Assembly (NCBI GenBank): GCA_017881705.1
Contig: JADGQP010000189.1
Coordinates: 1 to 12,146, forward strand
DNA length: 12,146 nt
Direction: 5' to 3'
From: Christensenellaceae bacterium
Lineage (GTDB): Bacteria; Bacillota; Clostridia; Christensenellales; Aristaeellaceae
This document shows positions 6,133 through 12,146 of the stretch, in pieces; the first letter of the stretch is position 1; every line of letters begins with the position of its first letter. The notes below the pieces were generated by a model that worked only from the letters and a program-made list of their open reading frames with translations, was not told where the DNA came from and did not search any database. The translations under genes were made by a program, and so were the position numbers.

Positions 6133-8022
6133 CTACTGGATGGGAATTTCCGCCTCCTGCGCGGTTTGGAAAAGGTATTTTTGGAACGCGTCCGTAAAGC
6201 GGGAAACCACCTGCTTTTGGAACTCGCCGTCTTTTTTGGAAAGTTCCCGTACCAGTGCATCGCGAAGCGTTTTGCGGGTGCTTTCACTGTTAAGGCGTTT
6301 TTCCACGTCCATCCGGCGCAAGGCGCGAGGCAGGCGAACGCTCATCATCCATTCCGTGATCGCCGGCCAACCGAACGCCGCGACCACCGCGCCTACTGCC
6401 GCGCCAGCCAGCAAGCCTACAGGGCCCGCGGCAATCAGCGCCAACCCGCCGCCACCGCAGAGCATCGCGCTTACCACGCTGACCACTACGCCTACCAACG
6501 TGCCGACGAAACGGAATTCCATCAATTCCCGCGCACCTACTTGCAAATTGGCCACGCCGCCTGTGGATACAAAACTCAAACGCATTTCTTCACGCGGTAC
6601 ATGGTAACGGTCGCAGATCGGATCCACCATTGACTGTAAAATACCGTTAAGTTCCTTCATCCACAGGGCCAGTACGGGCGCGAGCGCCTGCTCTGCCATG
6701 GGGGAGGAAAGCACACGCTCAATGCGGCGCTGCATTTGCTCGTTCATCTGTTTGAGGGTTTCGATATCGCCGCGCTGCCACGCGCCGGCTACGGGCACGG
6801 CCGCCTCGCTAAGCGTAAGTTCCACAAGCGCGTTTGCCACGCTGGGCACCAACTCCGGCAAGGCCGCGCTCGCTACCGCGCTCACACGCTCGTCGGTAAT
6901 TTCCTCACGCACGGCTTTTCGGAAAGCGCGCAGGTTTTCATCCACCCAGCCCGCGTAAGCCAACCCTTTGGCAATGGAAAACTCCGGTTCGCCGCATACC
7001 ACGATTAACGCGTCGGCAAACGTTTCCCGGCATTGTGCCTGAAAAAAAGGCATTCGGGAAGCGCCGCCGGTTAACAGTACCAGCTTTGGCGGCTGGTCGC
7101 GGGTAACCTCTTTTGCGCTGCGAAGGGAGTGCGATAAGGCCGTGACGAAACTGTCCCCGCCAAGCGCAGATAGCGGCTCATGAATCAGAGAACCGGCTTC
7201 CTCACCATCCAGATATAACTGTAGTTTCTGCGTGCCGTCGTAGCAGACGCGCAGTGTTTTTTTAACGTTCGCGTCAGATTCCTGCGCGGCTTTTAAATAA
7301 TACTGCTCTTTGAGCTTGCGGGCTTCGATTTCACAATAGCTGTACCAACTGCGGCTTTTGGAAAACACCGTGCGGATCGCGTCGCGGTCCTTGCTGCGTT
7401 CCACGGCGCGAGCCAGCAGCTGCGCGTCCAGCAGCCCCCCGCCCAGGTGCGTATCCCCGAACGTGCCCACGCCGGTTTCACGGCCATCCACGATATAGGC
7501 AAAATCCAGCGTAGAACTGCCGATGTCAATTACCAGCGCGCTTTGACGCAGGAGCTCCAAATCCAGAGCGACGGTTTTGGCATATTTCGCATACAGGAAT
7601 GCAGCGCGGGATTCGGATATAACCTGCGGAGCGCGCACGCCGGCGCGGGTGAGCAAATCACTGTAGCGGGCGCGCGCGGCGGCGTTCCAGCCGGCCGGAC
7701 AGCCGCCCACGAAACGATCCTCCTCGCGGTACTCGCCGCTGTCCCGAAGGCTTGCAAGAATGCCGCGGACAAATAACACAATGGTATCATACGAACGCGG
7801 ATCATCGGTAAAGCGGCTTTTAAAGCGTACGCTCAGATCCTGCGCGAGAACACTGGTATAGGCTTGCTCGCCGATCACGATTTGCCCGTTGAGCGTGCCC
7901 ACGGCGGACAGCAGGCTTTTACTGCCCGCGATAGGGATGATGATCGGCTCAATGCCCGAACCTTGCTGATAGACCGCGACGGCGCTTTCGCCATCGCCCA
8001 TATCAAAACCGATGTAACGCAT
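6133..8022 (-). CDS. Atypical Hsp70/actin-fold ATPase with C-terminal glycine-rich hydrophobic segment
   Basis: A 629-residue protein whose first 360 residues follow the Hsp70/actin ATPase plan. Phosphate-1 loop: GFDMGDGESA at 5-14. VISESRAAFLYA at 134-145 is in the place of the Hsp70 EPxAA stretch. Phosphate-2: VIDIGSSTLDF at 164-174. GGGLLDAQLL is at 194-203. Adenosine motif: LLTGGASRMPFF at 316-327, with EPEFSIAKGLAYAG closing the domain at 345-358. Instead of the beta-sandwich substrate-binding domain of DnaK there is a charged helical region (about 361-500), a long glycine/alanine/valine-rich hydrophobic stretch (about 504-552) long enough for two spans or a glycine-zipper hairpin, and a basic helical tail (553-629). 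It is therefore not DnaK, and probably binds a fixed partner or the membrane. The ATG at 8022 follows AAGGGGG, which overlaps the stop codon of the upstream gene (gap of 9 bases), so translation is coupled. Function not established. Confidence 0.85.
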   Translation of the reverse strand: MRYIGFDMGDGESAVAVYQQGSGIEPIIIPIAGSKSLLSAVGTLNGQIVIGEQAYTSVLAQDLSVRFKSRFTDDPRSYDTIVLFVRGILASLRDSGEYREEDRFVGGCPAGWNAAARARYSDLLTRAGVRAPQVISESRAAFLYAKYAKTVALDLELLRQSALVIDIGSSTLDFAYIVDGRETGVGTFGDTHLGGGLLDAQLLARAVERSKDRDAIRTVFSKSRSWYSYCEIEARKLKEQYYLKAAQESDANVKKTLRVCYDGTQKLQLYLDGEEAGSLIHEPLSALGGDSFVTALSHSLRSAKEVTRDQPPKLVLLTGGASRMPFFQAQCRETFADALIVVCGEPEFSIAKGLAYAGWVDENLRAFRKAVREEITDERVSAVASAALPELVPSVANALVELTLSEAAVPVAGAWQRGDIETLKQMNEQMQRRIERVLSSPMAEQALAPVLALWMKELNGILQSMVDPICDRYHVPREEMRLSFVSTGGVANLQVGARELMEFRFVGTLVGVVVSVVSAMLCGGGGLALIAAGPVGLLAGAAVGAVVAAFGWPAITEWMMSVRLPRALRRMDVEKRLNSESTRKTLRDALVRELSKKDGEFQKQVVSRFTDAFQKYLFQTAQEAEIPIQ

Positions 8023-8031
8023 GCTGCCCCC

Positions 8032-8907
8032 TTACGAACGCGTAACCGTTTCGCCGCCGTCCGTGCCGGATAACAACACGGCGGCCGTTCCGCGGTAGAG
8101 CAAAGAACCGTCTTTTAACGATACCAGCGCGGGCGCGAGCGTGCGCGTTTCACTGACGCTGGGTAAAACATTGTATAACGAGGAAACTTCCTGTGCGTAG
8201 GGAACGCTTCGCATGCCCAATACGCTTAGCAGCTGGCTTGCCGCAGCTTCCGCCTCCGCGCTGTTTTCGCCGTCGCATTCGCCGATGGCGCGCATTAACT
8301 CCGCAAGCGCGGCAACATTGCGCGCATCCGGCAGGGAGCCGCGCATCGCGTTTTGCTCGTTGAGATAGGCAAAATCGTTCACAAAACGATCGATTGCTTT
8401 CATTTGTATCTCGATAGCCTGAAACAGCTTTTCCGCGTCGGGGCTGGCGGTGATTTTCAGGCGATCTTCCTTACGCGCTTCATGGTGGGGAGGACGCCGA
8501 ATGAACAAAAGACCGATCAGCGTTAACGCGAGCGCTGCAAAGATAGGCGCCCAAAGAAATACGTAGCCTTTTACGTATGCCAGAAGCCCTGCTAACAACT
8601 GCAGCGCGCAAGCACCCGGAAGCCACCACGAATGAGGTTGCTTTTTAACACTTTCCGCTTCGGACTGCGCCACCCAAACGTGCGTAGAAACAGAAACGTC
8701 CATCAGGCTCAGCGACGAGCGAAAGCAGGAAAACAGAATGCCCGTCTGCTGCCGAAGCAATTCGTCGGTCTGCTCGGACAGGGCGTTTTGCTCAACCTGC
8801 GCAAGCGTGCGGCGCGTAAGCGAAGCCGCGCCTTCTGCGTCTGATACTGAACGCAGACCTTCGCGCAGACGTTCCCGTTGGTCCAGCCAGCATTGATATG
8901 CGCTCAT
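8032..8907 (-). CDS. Two-span membrane protein of unknown family, partner of the Hsp70-like ATPase
   Basis: I do not recognise the family. The ATG at 8907 is preceded by GGAGG at 5-base spacing, whereas the longer frame to 8919 uses a TTG inside that site. The protein has 291 residues: a polar, probably helical N-terminal part (1-94), two hydrophobic spans at about 95-112 and 116-137 forming a tight hairpin, a basic RR...HHEARKEDR stretch just after (137-149), a helix-rich region with coiled-coil-like spacing (about 155-210), and a small glycine-containing C-terminal part (LKDGSLLYRG, 264-273). The positive charges after the second span place both ends in the cytosol. The gene lies 31 bases after the rluB-like stop and 9 bases before the Hsp70-like start, with no terminator, so all are likely co-transcribed. 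A membrane anchor or co-factor for the ATPase is the natural inference. Confidence 0.8.
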   Translation of the reverse strand: MSAYQCWLDQRERLREGLRSVSDAEGAASLTRRTLAQVEQNALSEQTDELLRQQTGILFSCFRSSLSLMDVSVSTHVWVAQSEAESVKKQPHSWWLPGACALQLLAGLLAYVKGYVFLWAPIFAALALTLIGLLFIRRPPHHEARKEDRLKITASPDAEKLFQAIEIQMKAIDRFVNDFAYLNEQNAMRGSLPDARNVAALAELMRAIGECDGENSAEAEAAASQLLSVLGMRSVPYAQEVSSLYNVLPSVSETRTLAPALVSLKDGSLLYRGTAAVLLSGTDGGETVTRS

Positions 8908-8938
8908 ACATACCTCCAAACGAAACGGAGCAACAATT

Positions 8939-9643
8939 TCACAGTTTTTGAAGAGAGGCTACCTCTTCCGGCGTAAGCTCGCGCCACATGCCGCGGGGAA
9001 GATCACCCAGTTTCAAGGGGCCAAAGCGGATGCGCCGAAGCAGTACCACATCGTGGCCGACCGCTTCCACCATTTTACGTACCTGGCGGTTGCGCCCCTC
9101 GTGGATGGTGATCATCAAATCGCTGTACATCGGCGAAACGTTCAGTATTTTCGCCCGGGCATGGCTTGTAAGCCGCCCGTCCACCGATACGCCGCGTTCC
9201 AGCCGCAGCGCTTCTTCCGGCGTCACCTGGTTACTGACCCGCGCCAGGTACACTTTTTCCACTTCGCGGGAAGGATGCAGCAAACGCTCCGTCAGTTCTC
9301 CGTCGTTGGTGAGCAATAAAAGCCCTTCGCTGTCGAAATCCAAACGGCCTACAGGATATAGGCGCACGGGGAAATCGCGGAACTTATCCAGCACCGTGGC
9401 GCGGCCTTCCGGGTCGCTGGACGTGGTTACCTCGCCCATGGGTTTATGATACATCAGGTAATGTTTTTCGCTTTCGGGTTGAACCGGCTGACCGTCCACA
9501 CAAACACGCTGCGTTTCCTCCACGTTCAGACCCATGGCGGTTACGGTTTCACCGTCCACCGTTACGCGGCCGTCGGCGATCATCTTTTCGGAAGCGCGTC
9601 TGGAAGCTACGCCGCATAGCGCCAGAAATTTTTGCAAACGCAT
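8939..9643 (-). CDS. rluB: RluB/RsuA-family 23S rRNA pseudouridine synthase
   Basis: Converts a specific uridine in ribosomal RNA to pseudouridine; the RluB branch acts on helix 89 of 23S rRNA in E. coli. The start chosen is the ATG at 9643, with GAGG 9 bases upstream and the family-typical opening MRLQKFLALCGVASRR. The frame to 9685 adds a non-conserved tail. The protein has 234 residues: S4 RNA-binding domain at about 1-60, then the catalytic domain with GRLDFDSEGLLLLTND at 99-114 and catalytic D102, and the family motif EGRNRQVRKM at 182-191. It is complete. It follows the YbaK-like gene by 67 bases and precedes the membrane-protein gene by 31 bases, with no hairpin on either side. The exact modified site is not readable from sequence, so RluB rather than RsuA is a likely, not certain, assignment. 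Confidence 0.92.
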   Translation of the reverse strand: MRLQKFLALCGVASRRASEKMIADGRVTVDGETVTAMGLNVEETQRVCVDGQPVQPESEKHYLMYHKPMGEVTTSSDPEGRATVLDKFRDFPVRLYPVGRLDFDSEGLLLLTNDGELTERLLHPSREVEKVYLARVSNQVTPEEALRLERGVSVDGRLTSHARAKILNVSPMYSDLMITIHEGRNRQVRKMVEAVGHDVVLLRRIRFGPLKLGDLPRGMWRELTPEEVASLQKL

Positions 9644-9710
9644 TATGTTGAACCTCAATCTTTCAAAATTCCCGTGATGATTCATGACGACCTATCGGAC
9701 GAAAACGGAG

Positions 9711-10178
9711 TTATACCAACGAAGCGACTGTGACTGGAACCAATTTTTGTAACGAACTCAAAGGCAATTCAACCTGAAAACCGATTTTTCCGGCGCTAAA
9801 AACGATTGTCTCAAACTGCCGAGCGGAATCGTCAATAAAGGTTGGAAAGAGTTTTCTCATGCCGATAGGCGAACAGCCGCCGTGCACGTAACCGGTGAGC
9901 GGCAATAGTTCGCGCGCCTTGATCATTTCCACGGATTTCTCGCCCGCCGCCTGTGCGGCTTTTTTCAAATTCAGCTCCTGAGCCACGGGCACCATGAACA
10001 CGTAATACTGCCGTGGCTTACCTACGGTGACCAGCGTTTTAAACACACGTTCTTCGGGTAAGTTGAGAAGCGTAGCAACTTCCACGCCGCTAAGCGCGTG
10101 ATCGTCAGGATAACGATGGGATTGGTACGGAATCCGTGCGCCTTCCAGCAGACGCATCACGTTCGTTTTTACGTCCAT
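9711..10178 (-). CDS. ybaK: YbaK/EbsC-family Cys-tRNA(Pro) deacylase
   Basis: A free-standing trans-editing enzyme of the YbaK/ProX superfamily; YbaK hydrolyses Cys-tRNA(Pro) mischarged by prolyl-tRNA synthetase. The ATG at 10178 with GGAG 8 bases upstream gives 155 residues, the usual YbaK length. The longer frame to 10280 would begin upstream of the predicted promoter and adds an unrelated hydrophobic stretch. Motifs: RVFKTLV with K47, the expected catalytic-pocket lysine; GYVHGGCSPIGMRKLFPTF at 97-114; and VFSAGKIGFQVEL at 126-138. It appears to be the first gene of a four-gene minus-strand operon that continues with the rluB-like gene and the Hsp70-like pair. The family is clear. The substrate (Cys-tRNA(Pro)) is assigned by homology. 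Confidence 0.92.
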   Translation of the reverse strand: MDVKTNVMRLLEGARIPYQSHRYPDDHALSGVEVATLLNLPEERVFKTLVTVGKPRQYYVFMVPVAQELNLKKAAQAAGEKSVEMIKARELLPLTGYVHGGCSPIGMRKLFPTFIDDSARQFETIVFSAGKIGFQVELPLSSLQKLVPVTVASLV

Positions 10179-10212
10179 GGTTTCATCTCCGAAAAGAAAA
10201 GGTTCCAAAAAG

Positions 10213-10241
10213 ATTATAACAGAACTGAAAATCAATAGCAA
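10213..10241 (-). promoter_or_regulatory. Promoter of the ybaK-rluB-membrane protein-Hsp70-like operon
   Basis: On the minus strand: TTGCTA (10241-10236), a 17-bp spacer ending in TGT, then TATAAT (10218-10213). This perfect -10 with an extended motif lies about 35 bases before the YbaK-like ATG. No comparable promoter was found in the short gaps between the downstream genes. Confidence 0.7.
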
Positions 10242-10321
10242 ACGCGCGCACAGCCGCATTAAACCTGGAATGAAGGACAAATGCTGAAGAATGAATACAC
10301 CCGAATAGACGCTTACGGCGG

Positions 10322-10350
10322 TTGACCCGCGCCCGGGTTTGTGCTATTCT
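10322..10350 (+). promoter_or_regulatory. Promoter of the MATE transporter gene, abutting the start codon
   Basis: TTGACC (10322-10327), a 17-bp spacer, and TATTCT (10345-10350) preceded by TGC. The -35 matches consensus at five of six positions and the extended -10 compensates for a weak hexamer. The expected transcription start is at about 10357-10358, on the first in-frame ATG of the transporter. Confidence 0.6.
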
Positions 10351-10357
10351 GCTAACC

Positions 10358-11767
10358 ATGGCCCCGGCCACTAAACCTTTGGGAGGGAAATTTACGCAAA
10401 AACTGCTCAAAAAGACTGACACAGACATGACGCATGGGGTTATTTGGGAGCAGTTGCTGGAGTTTTCGGTTCCGATGGCGATTGGTTTGCTGTTTCAACA
10501 ACTTTATAATACGGTGGATACCATCGTGGTGGGACAGTTCGTGGGCAAAGAGGCGCTGGCCGCGGTAGGCAGTACCGGCAGCATCATCAACATGCTGGTG
10601 GGTTTCTGCGCCGGTCTGGCGGTAGGCGCCAGCGTCGTGATTTCTCAAAGCTACGGTGCGCGCGAAATGCAAAAACTGCAGGATGCCGTGCACACGACAA
10701 TCATCGTGGGCTTGGTTCTCAGCGTGATTATGACCGTATTGGGGCTTTTAATCGTCGATACGTCGTTAAGAATGATGTCAACGCCGAATGATGTGTTTGG
10801 TCTCGCCAAGCAGTACCTGACCATCTATTTCAGCGGCGTTTCCGGCCTGATCATGTACAACATGGGCGCGGGTATATTGCAGGCGGTGGGGGATACGCGG
10901 CGGCCGCTGTATTTTCTGTGCGTATCCGCCGTGCTCAACACGGTGCTGGATCTGCTGTTTGTCGTAAGTTTTCATTGGGGTGTTAAAGGCGTGGCAATCG
11001 CGACCATTCTATCACAGTACATATCCGTCATACTGGTGATGGTTGTACTTACCAGGGAGGATGCGCCTTACGGCATACGCTGGCGGCACATGCGCCTGTC
11101 GGTACCGGTGCTGAAACAAATACTGAAAATTGGCATGCCTTCTGCATTACAGCAGGCGATCACCTCATTTTCAAACGTGTTCGTACAGGGATATATCAAT
11201 GGTTTCGGTTCCGCTGCCATGGCGGGCTGGGCCAGTTACGGTAAGCTGGATGCGCTGATGCTGATACCCGTGCAAAGCATCGGAATGGGTACCACAACCT
11301 TCGTTGGACAAAATTACGGCGCGCATAACCTGAGACGCGCCAGAAAAGGCGTGAACCAGGGGTTGGTACTATCAGTTTCCATCACCGCGATTTTAAGCGT
11401 GCTGGTGATGATTTTTGCGCGGGCGGTGCTTACCCTGTTTACAAAGGATGAGGAAGTACTGCAGTATGGCGAACGCTTTATCCGTATTATTTCACCGTTC
11501 TATGTGCTGCTCTGTTTCAACCAAATTTACGGCGGCGCGCTGCGCGGCGTCGGCATCGTAAAAGCGCCGGTGGTGGCCATGATCGGCTCGTTTGTAGTGT
11601 TCAGGCAGATCTACCTGTATATCAACAGCCTGCTGCATACCGGCTTTATACCGGTAGCGCTGGCTTACCCTGTAGGTTGGGCGCTATGCAGTTTGTTATT
11701 GACCCTACTGTATCGCCGCAGCCTGATCTGCAAAGCTCCCACGCCCACTATCAATGCAAACGAATAA
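10358..11767 (+). CDS. MATE-family efflux transporter
   Basis: A multidrug and toxin extrusion antiporter of the inner membrane, expelling cationic or other small compounds in exchange for sodium or protons. Starting from the ATG at 10358 it has 469 residues, the normal family length, with about twelve membrane spans in two homologous halves. The first half begins with VPMAIGLLFQQLYNTVDTIV (about 39-58); the second half repeats the pattern at GMPSALQQAITSF. Both carry the usual conserved surroundings (GASVVISQSYGA, TTTFVGQNYGA). The start is not secure. The open frame extends to TTG 10322, but this is the -35 of a good promoter. ATG 10358 has no ribosome binding site and may be leaderless; ATG 10427 just precedes the conserved MTHGVIW but also lacks a good site. 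GGGAGGG at 10380-10386 has no ATG, GTG or TTG at proper distance. The substrate is unknown. Confidence 0.93.
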   Translation: MAPATKPLGGKFTQKLLKKTDTDMTHGVIWEQLLEFSVPMAIGLLFQQLYNTVDTIVVGQFVGKEALAAVGSTGSIINMLVGFCAGLAVGASVVISQSYGAREMQKLQDAVHTTIIVGLVLSVIMTVLGLLIVDTSLRMMSTPNDVFGLAKQYLTIYFSGVSGLIMYNMGAGILQAVGDTRRPLYFLCVSAVLNTVLDLLFVVSFHWGVKGVAIATILSQYISVILVMVVLTREDAPYGIRWRHMRLSVPVLKQILKIGMPSALQQAITSFSNVFVQGYINGFGSAAMAGWASYGKLDALMLIPVQSIGMGTTTFVGQNYGAHNLRRARKGVNQGLVLSVSITAILSVLVMIFARAVLTLFTKDEEVLQYGERFIRIISPFYVLLCFNQIYGGALRGVGIVKAPVVAMIGSFVVFRQIYLYINSLLHTGFIPVALAYPVGWALCSLLLTLLYRRSLICKAPTPTINANE

Positions 11768-11797
11768 GCCCGCGCTGCCAAAATTGAAGCGCGGGCT
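11767..11797. terminator. Hairpin between convergent MATE transporter gene and proA
   Basis: A 10-bp perfect inverted repeat: AGCCCGCGCT (11767-11776) pairs with AGCGCGGGCT (11788-11797), with an 11-base loop. It starts at the last base of the transporter stop codon. There is no T run on the plus strand and only a weak one on the minus strand (TTATT), so its efficiency as an intrinsic terminator is doubtful. Confidence 0.5.
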
Positions 11798-11815
11798 GTG
11801 TGAGCAGGGTCGAAT

Positions 11816-12146
11816 TTAATCTTTAATATCCATAGAACGGTGGATCAGCTTAAACTTTCCTTCGTTCAGATCCGCCATGGTATGGCCGTGACCGTAGAGT
11901 TTATATTTGTATGTGCAAAGACCTTCCAGCCCCATGGGGCCGCGCGCGTGGATTTTTCCCGTGGCAATGCCCACCTCCGCGCCGAAACCGAACATAAAAC
12001 CGTCCGAGAAGCGTGTGGAGCAGTTGTGCAAGACGTTGGCGGAATCGACCTCGGCGAGGAAACGCGCGGCGGTGGCTTCGTCCCGGGTGAGGATGGCGTC
12101 AGTGTGGTGGGAGCCGTATTGCTCGATGTGGTCGAGCGCGTCGTCG
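11816..12146 (-). CDS. proA: Gamma-glutamyl phosphate reductase, C-terminal part (5' cut by window edge)
   Basis: ProA reduces gamma-glutamyl phosphate to glutamate semialdehyde with NADPH, the second step of proline synthesis. Only the last 109 codons are present; the frame is open to the window edge (first full codon at 12145) and the catalytic cysteine region lies outside. The part seen is diagnostic: YGSHHTDAILT, then NCSTRFSDGFMFGFGAEVGI and KIHARGPMGLEGLCTYKY, which are the oligomerisation and C-terminal segments of ProA. The chain continues about 20 residues beyond the place where most ProA proteins stop (after YGHGH), ending KFKLIHRSMDIKD before TAA at 11818-11816. The reading frame appears intact, so this looks like a real C-terminal extension. 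A proB gene would be expected upstream, outside the window. Confidence 0.93.
   Translation of the reverse strand, partial: DDALDHIEQYGSHHTDAILTRDEATAARFLAEVDSANVLHNCSTRFSDGFMFGFGAEVGIATGKIHARGPMGLEGLCTYKYKLYGHGHTMADLNEGKFKLIHRSMDIKD

Noticed and set aside
6073..6633. A 186-codon plus-strand frame opposite the Hsp70-like gene
   Set aside because: It overlaps the end of a strongly motif-supported minus-strand gene. Its low-complexity Ala/Thr/Arg/His composition is typical of a shadow frame.
6133..8022. Assigning the Hsp70-like protein as DnaK or as the actin-like cell-shape protein MreB
   Set aside because: It lacks the DnaK substrate-binding domain and characteristic start, is much longer than MreB, and carries a hydrophobic C-terminal segment that neither has.
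10179..10280. N-terminal hydrophobic extension of the YbaK-like protein, as a signal peptide
   Set aside because: The extension would be encoded across and upstream of a good promoter, while a normal ribosome binding site precedes the ATG at 10178. YbaK proteins are cytosolic and about 155 residues long.

Overview
The window looks like chromosomal DNA of a Gram-positive, Clostridia-type (Bacillota) bacterium. The evidence is a YnbB-type PLP enzyme, strong purine-rich ribosome binding sites, occasional TTG starts, compact sigmaA-like promoters (TTGNNN-17-TATAAT), an OmpR/PhoB-type two-component system and a chromosomal TraX homologue. By eye the composition is moderately GC-rich (mid-50s percent), with GC-rich third codon positions that produce long antisense shadow ORFs. 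I see no rRNA, tRNA, CRISPR array, insertion sequence or prophage gene.

Layout. (1) 1-1131 (+): 3' part of a YnbB-type PLP enzyme (methionine gamma-lyase/aluminium resistance family), cut by the window edge. (2) 1223-1351 (+): a 42-residue single-span membrane peptide with its own promoter, ending at a bidirectional terminator. (3) 1401-3663 (-): response regulator and membrane sensor kinase, overlapping genes of one operon. (4) 3664-3903: a divergent regulatory region with a promoter for each side, a 12-bp palindrome and a pair of 10-bp direct repeats. (5) 3904-4710 (+): TraX-family membrane protein, then a strong bidirectional hairpin. (6) 4764-5972 (-): eukaryotic-type NADP isocitrate dehydrogenase with a clear promoter. 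(7) 6133-10178 (-): a probable four-gene operon in transcription order ybaK-like, rluB-like, a two-span membrane protein of unknown family, and an atypical Hsp70/actin-fold ATPase. (8) 10358-11767 (+): MATE efflux transporter whose promoter runs right up to the apparent start codon. (9) 11816-12146 (-): the C-terminal part of ProA, cut by the window edge.

The part most worth attention is the pair at 6133-8907. An Hsp70-like ATPase keeps the nucleotide-binding motifs but has no recognisable substrate-binding domain. In its place it has a helical region, a roughly 48-residue glycine-rich hydrophobic segment and a basic tail. It is translationally coupled to a membrane protein with cytosolic-looking flanks. 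No canonical DnaJ or GrpE gene is in the window. I infer a membrane-anchored, dedicated chaperone-like or actin-like ATPase module, apparently co-transcribed with two translation-quality genes. The motifs, gene spacing and hydrophobic segments are read from the sequence; the function is not known.

The other genes are recognisable housekeeping or transport functions: two-component signalling, 2-oxoglutarate supply by isocitrate dehydrogenase, proline synthesis by ProA, rRNA pseudouridylation, tRNA editing and drug/sodium antiport.
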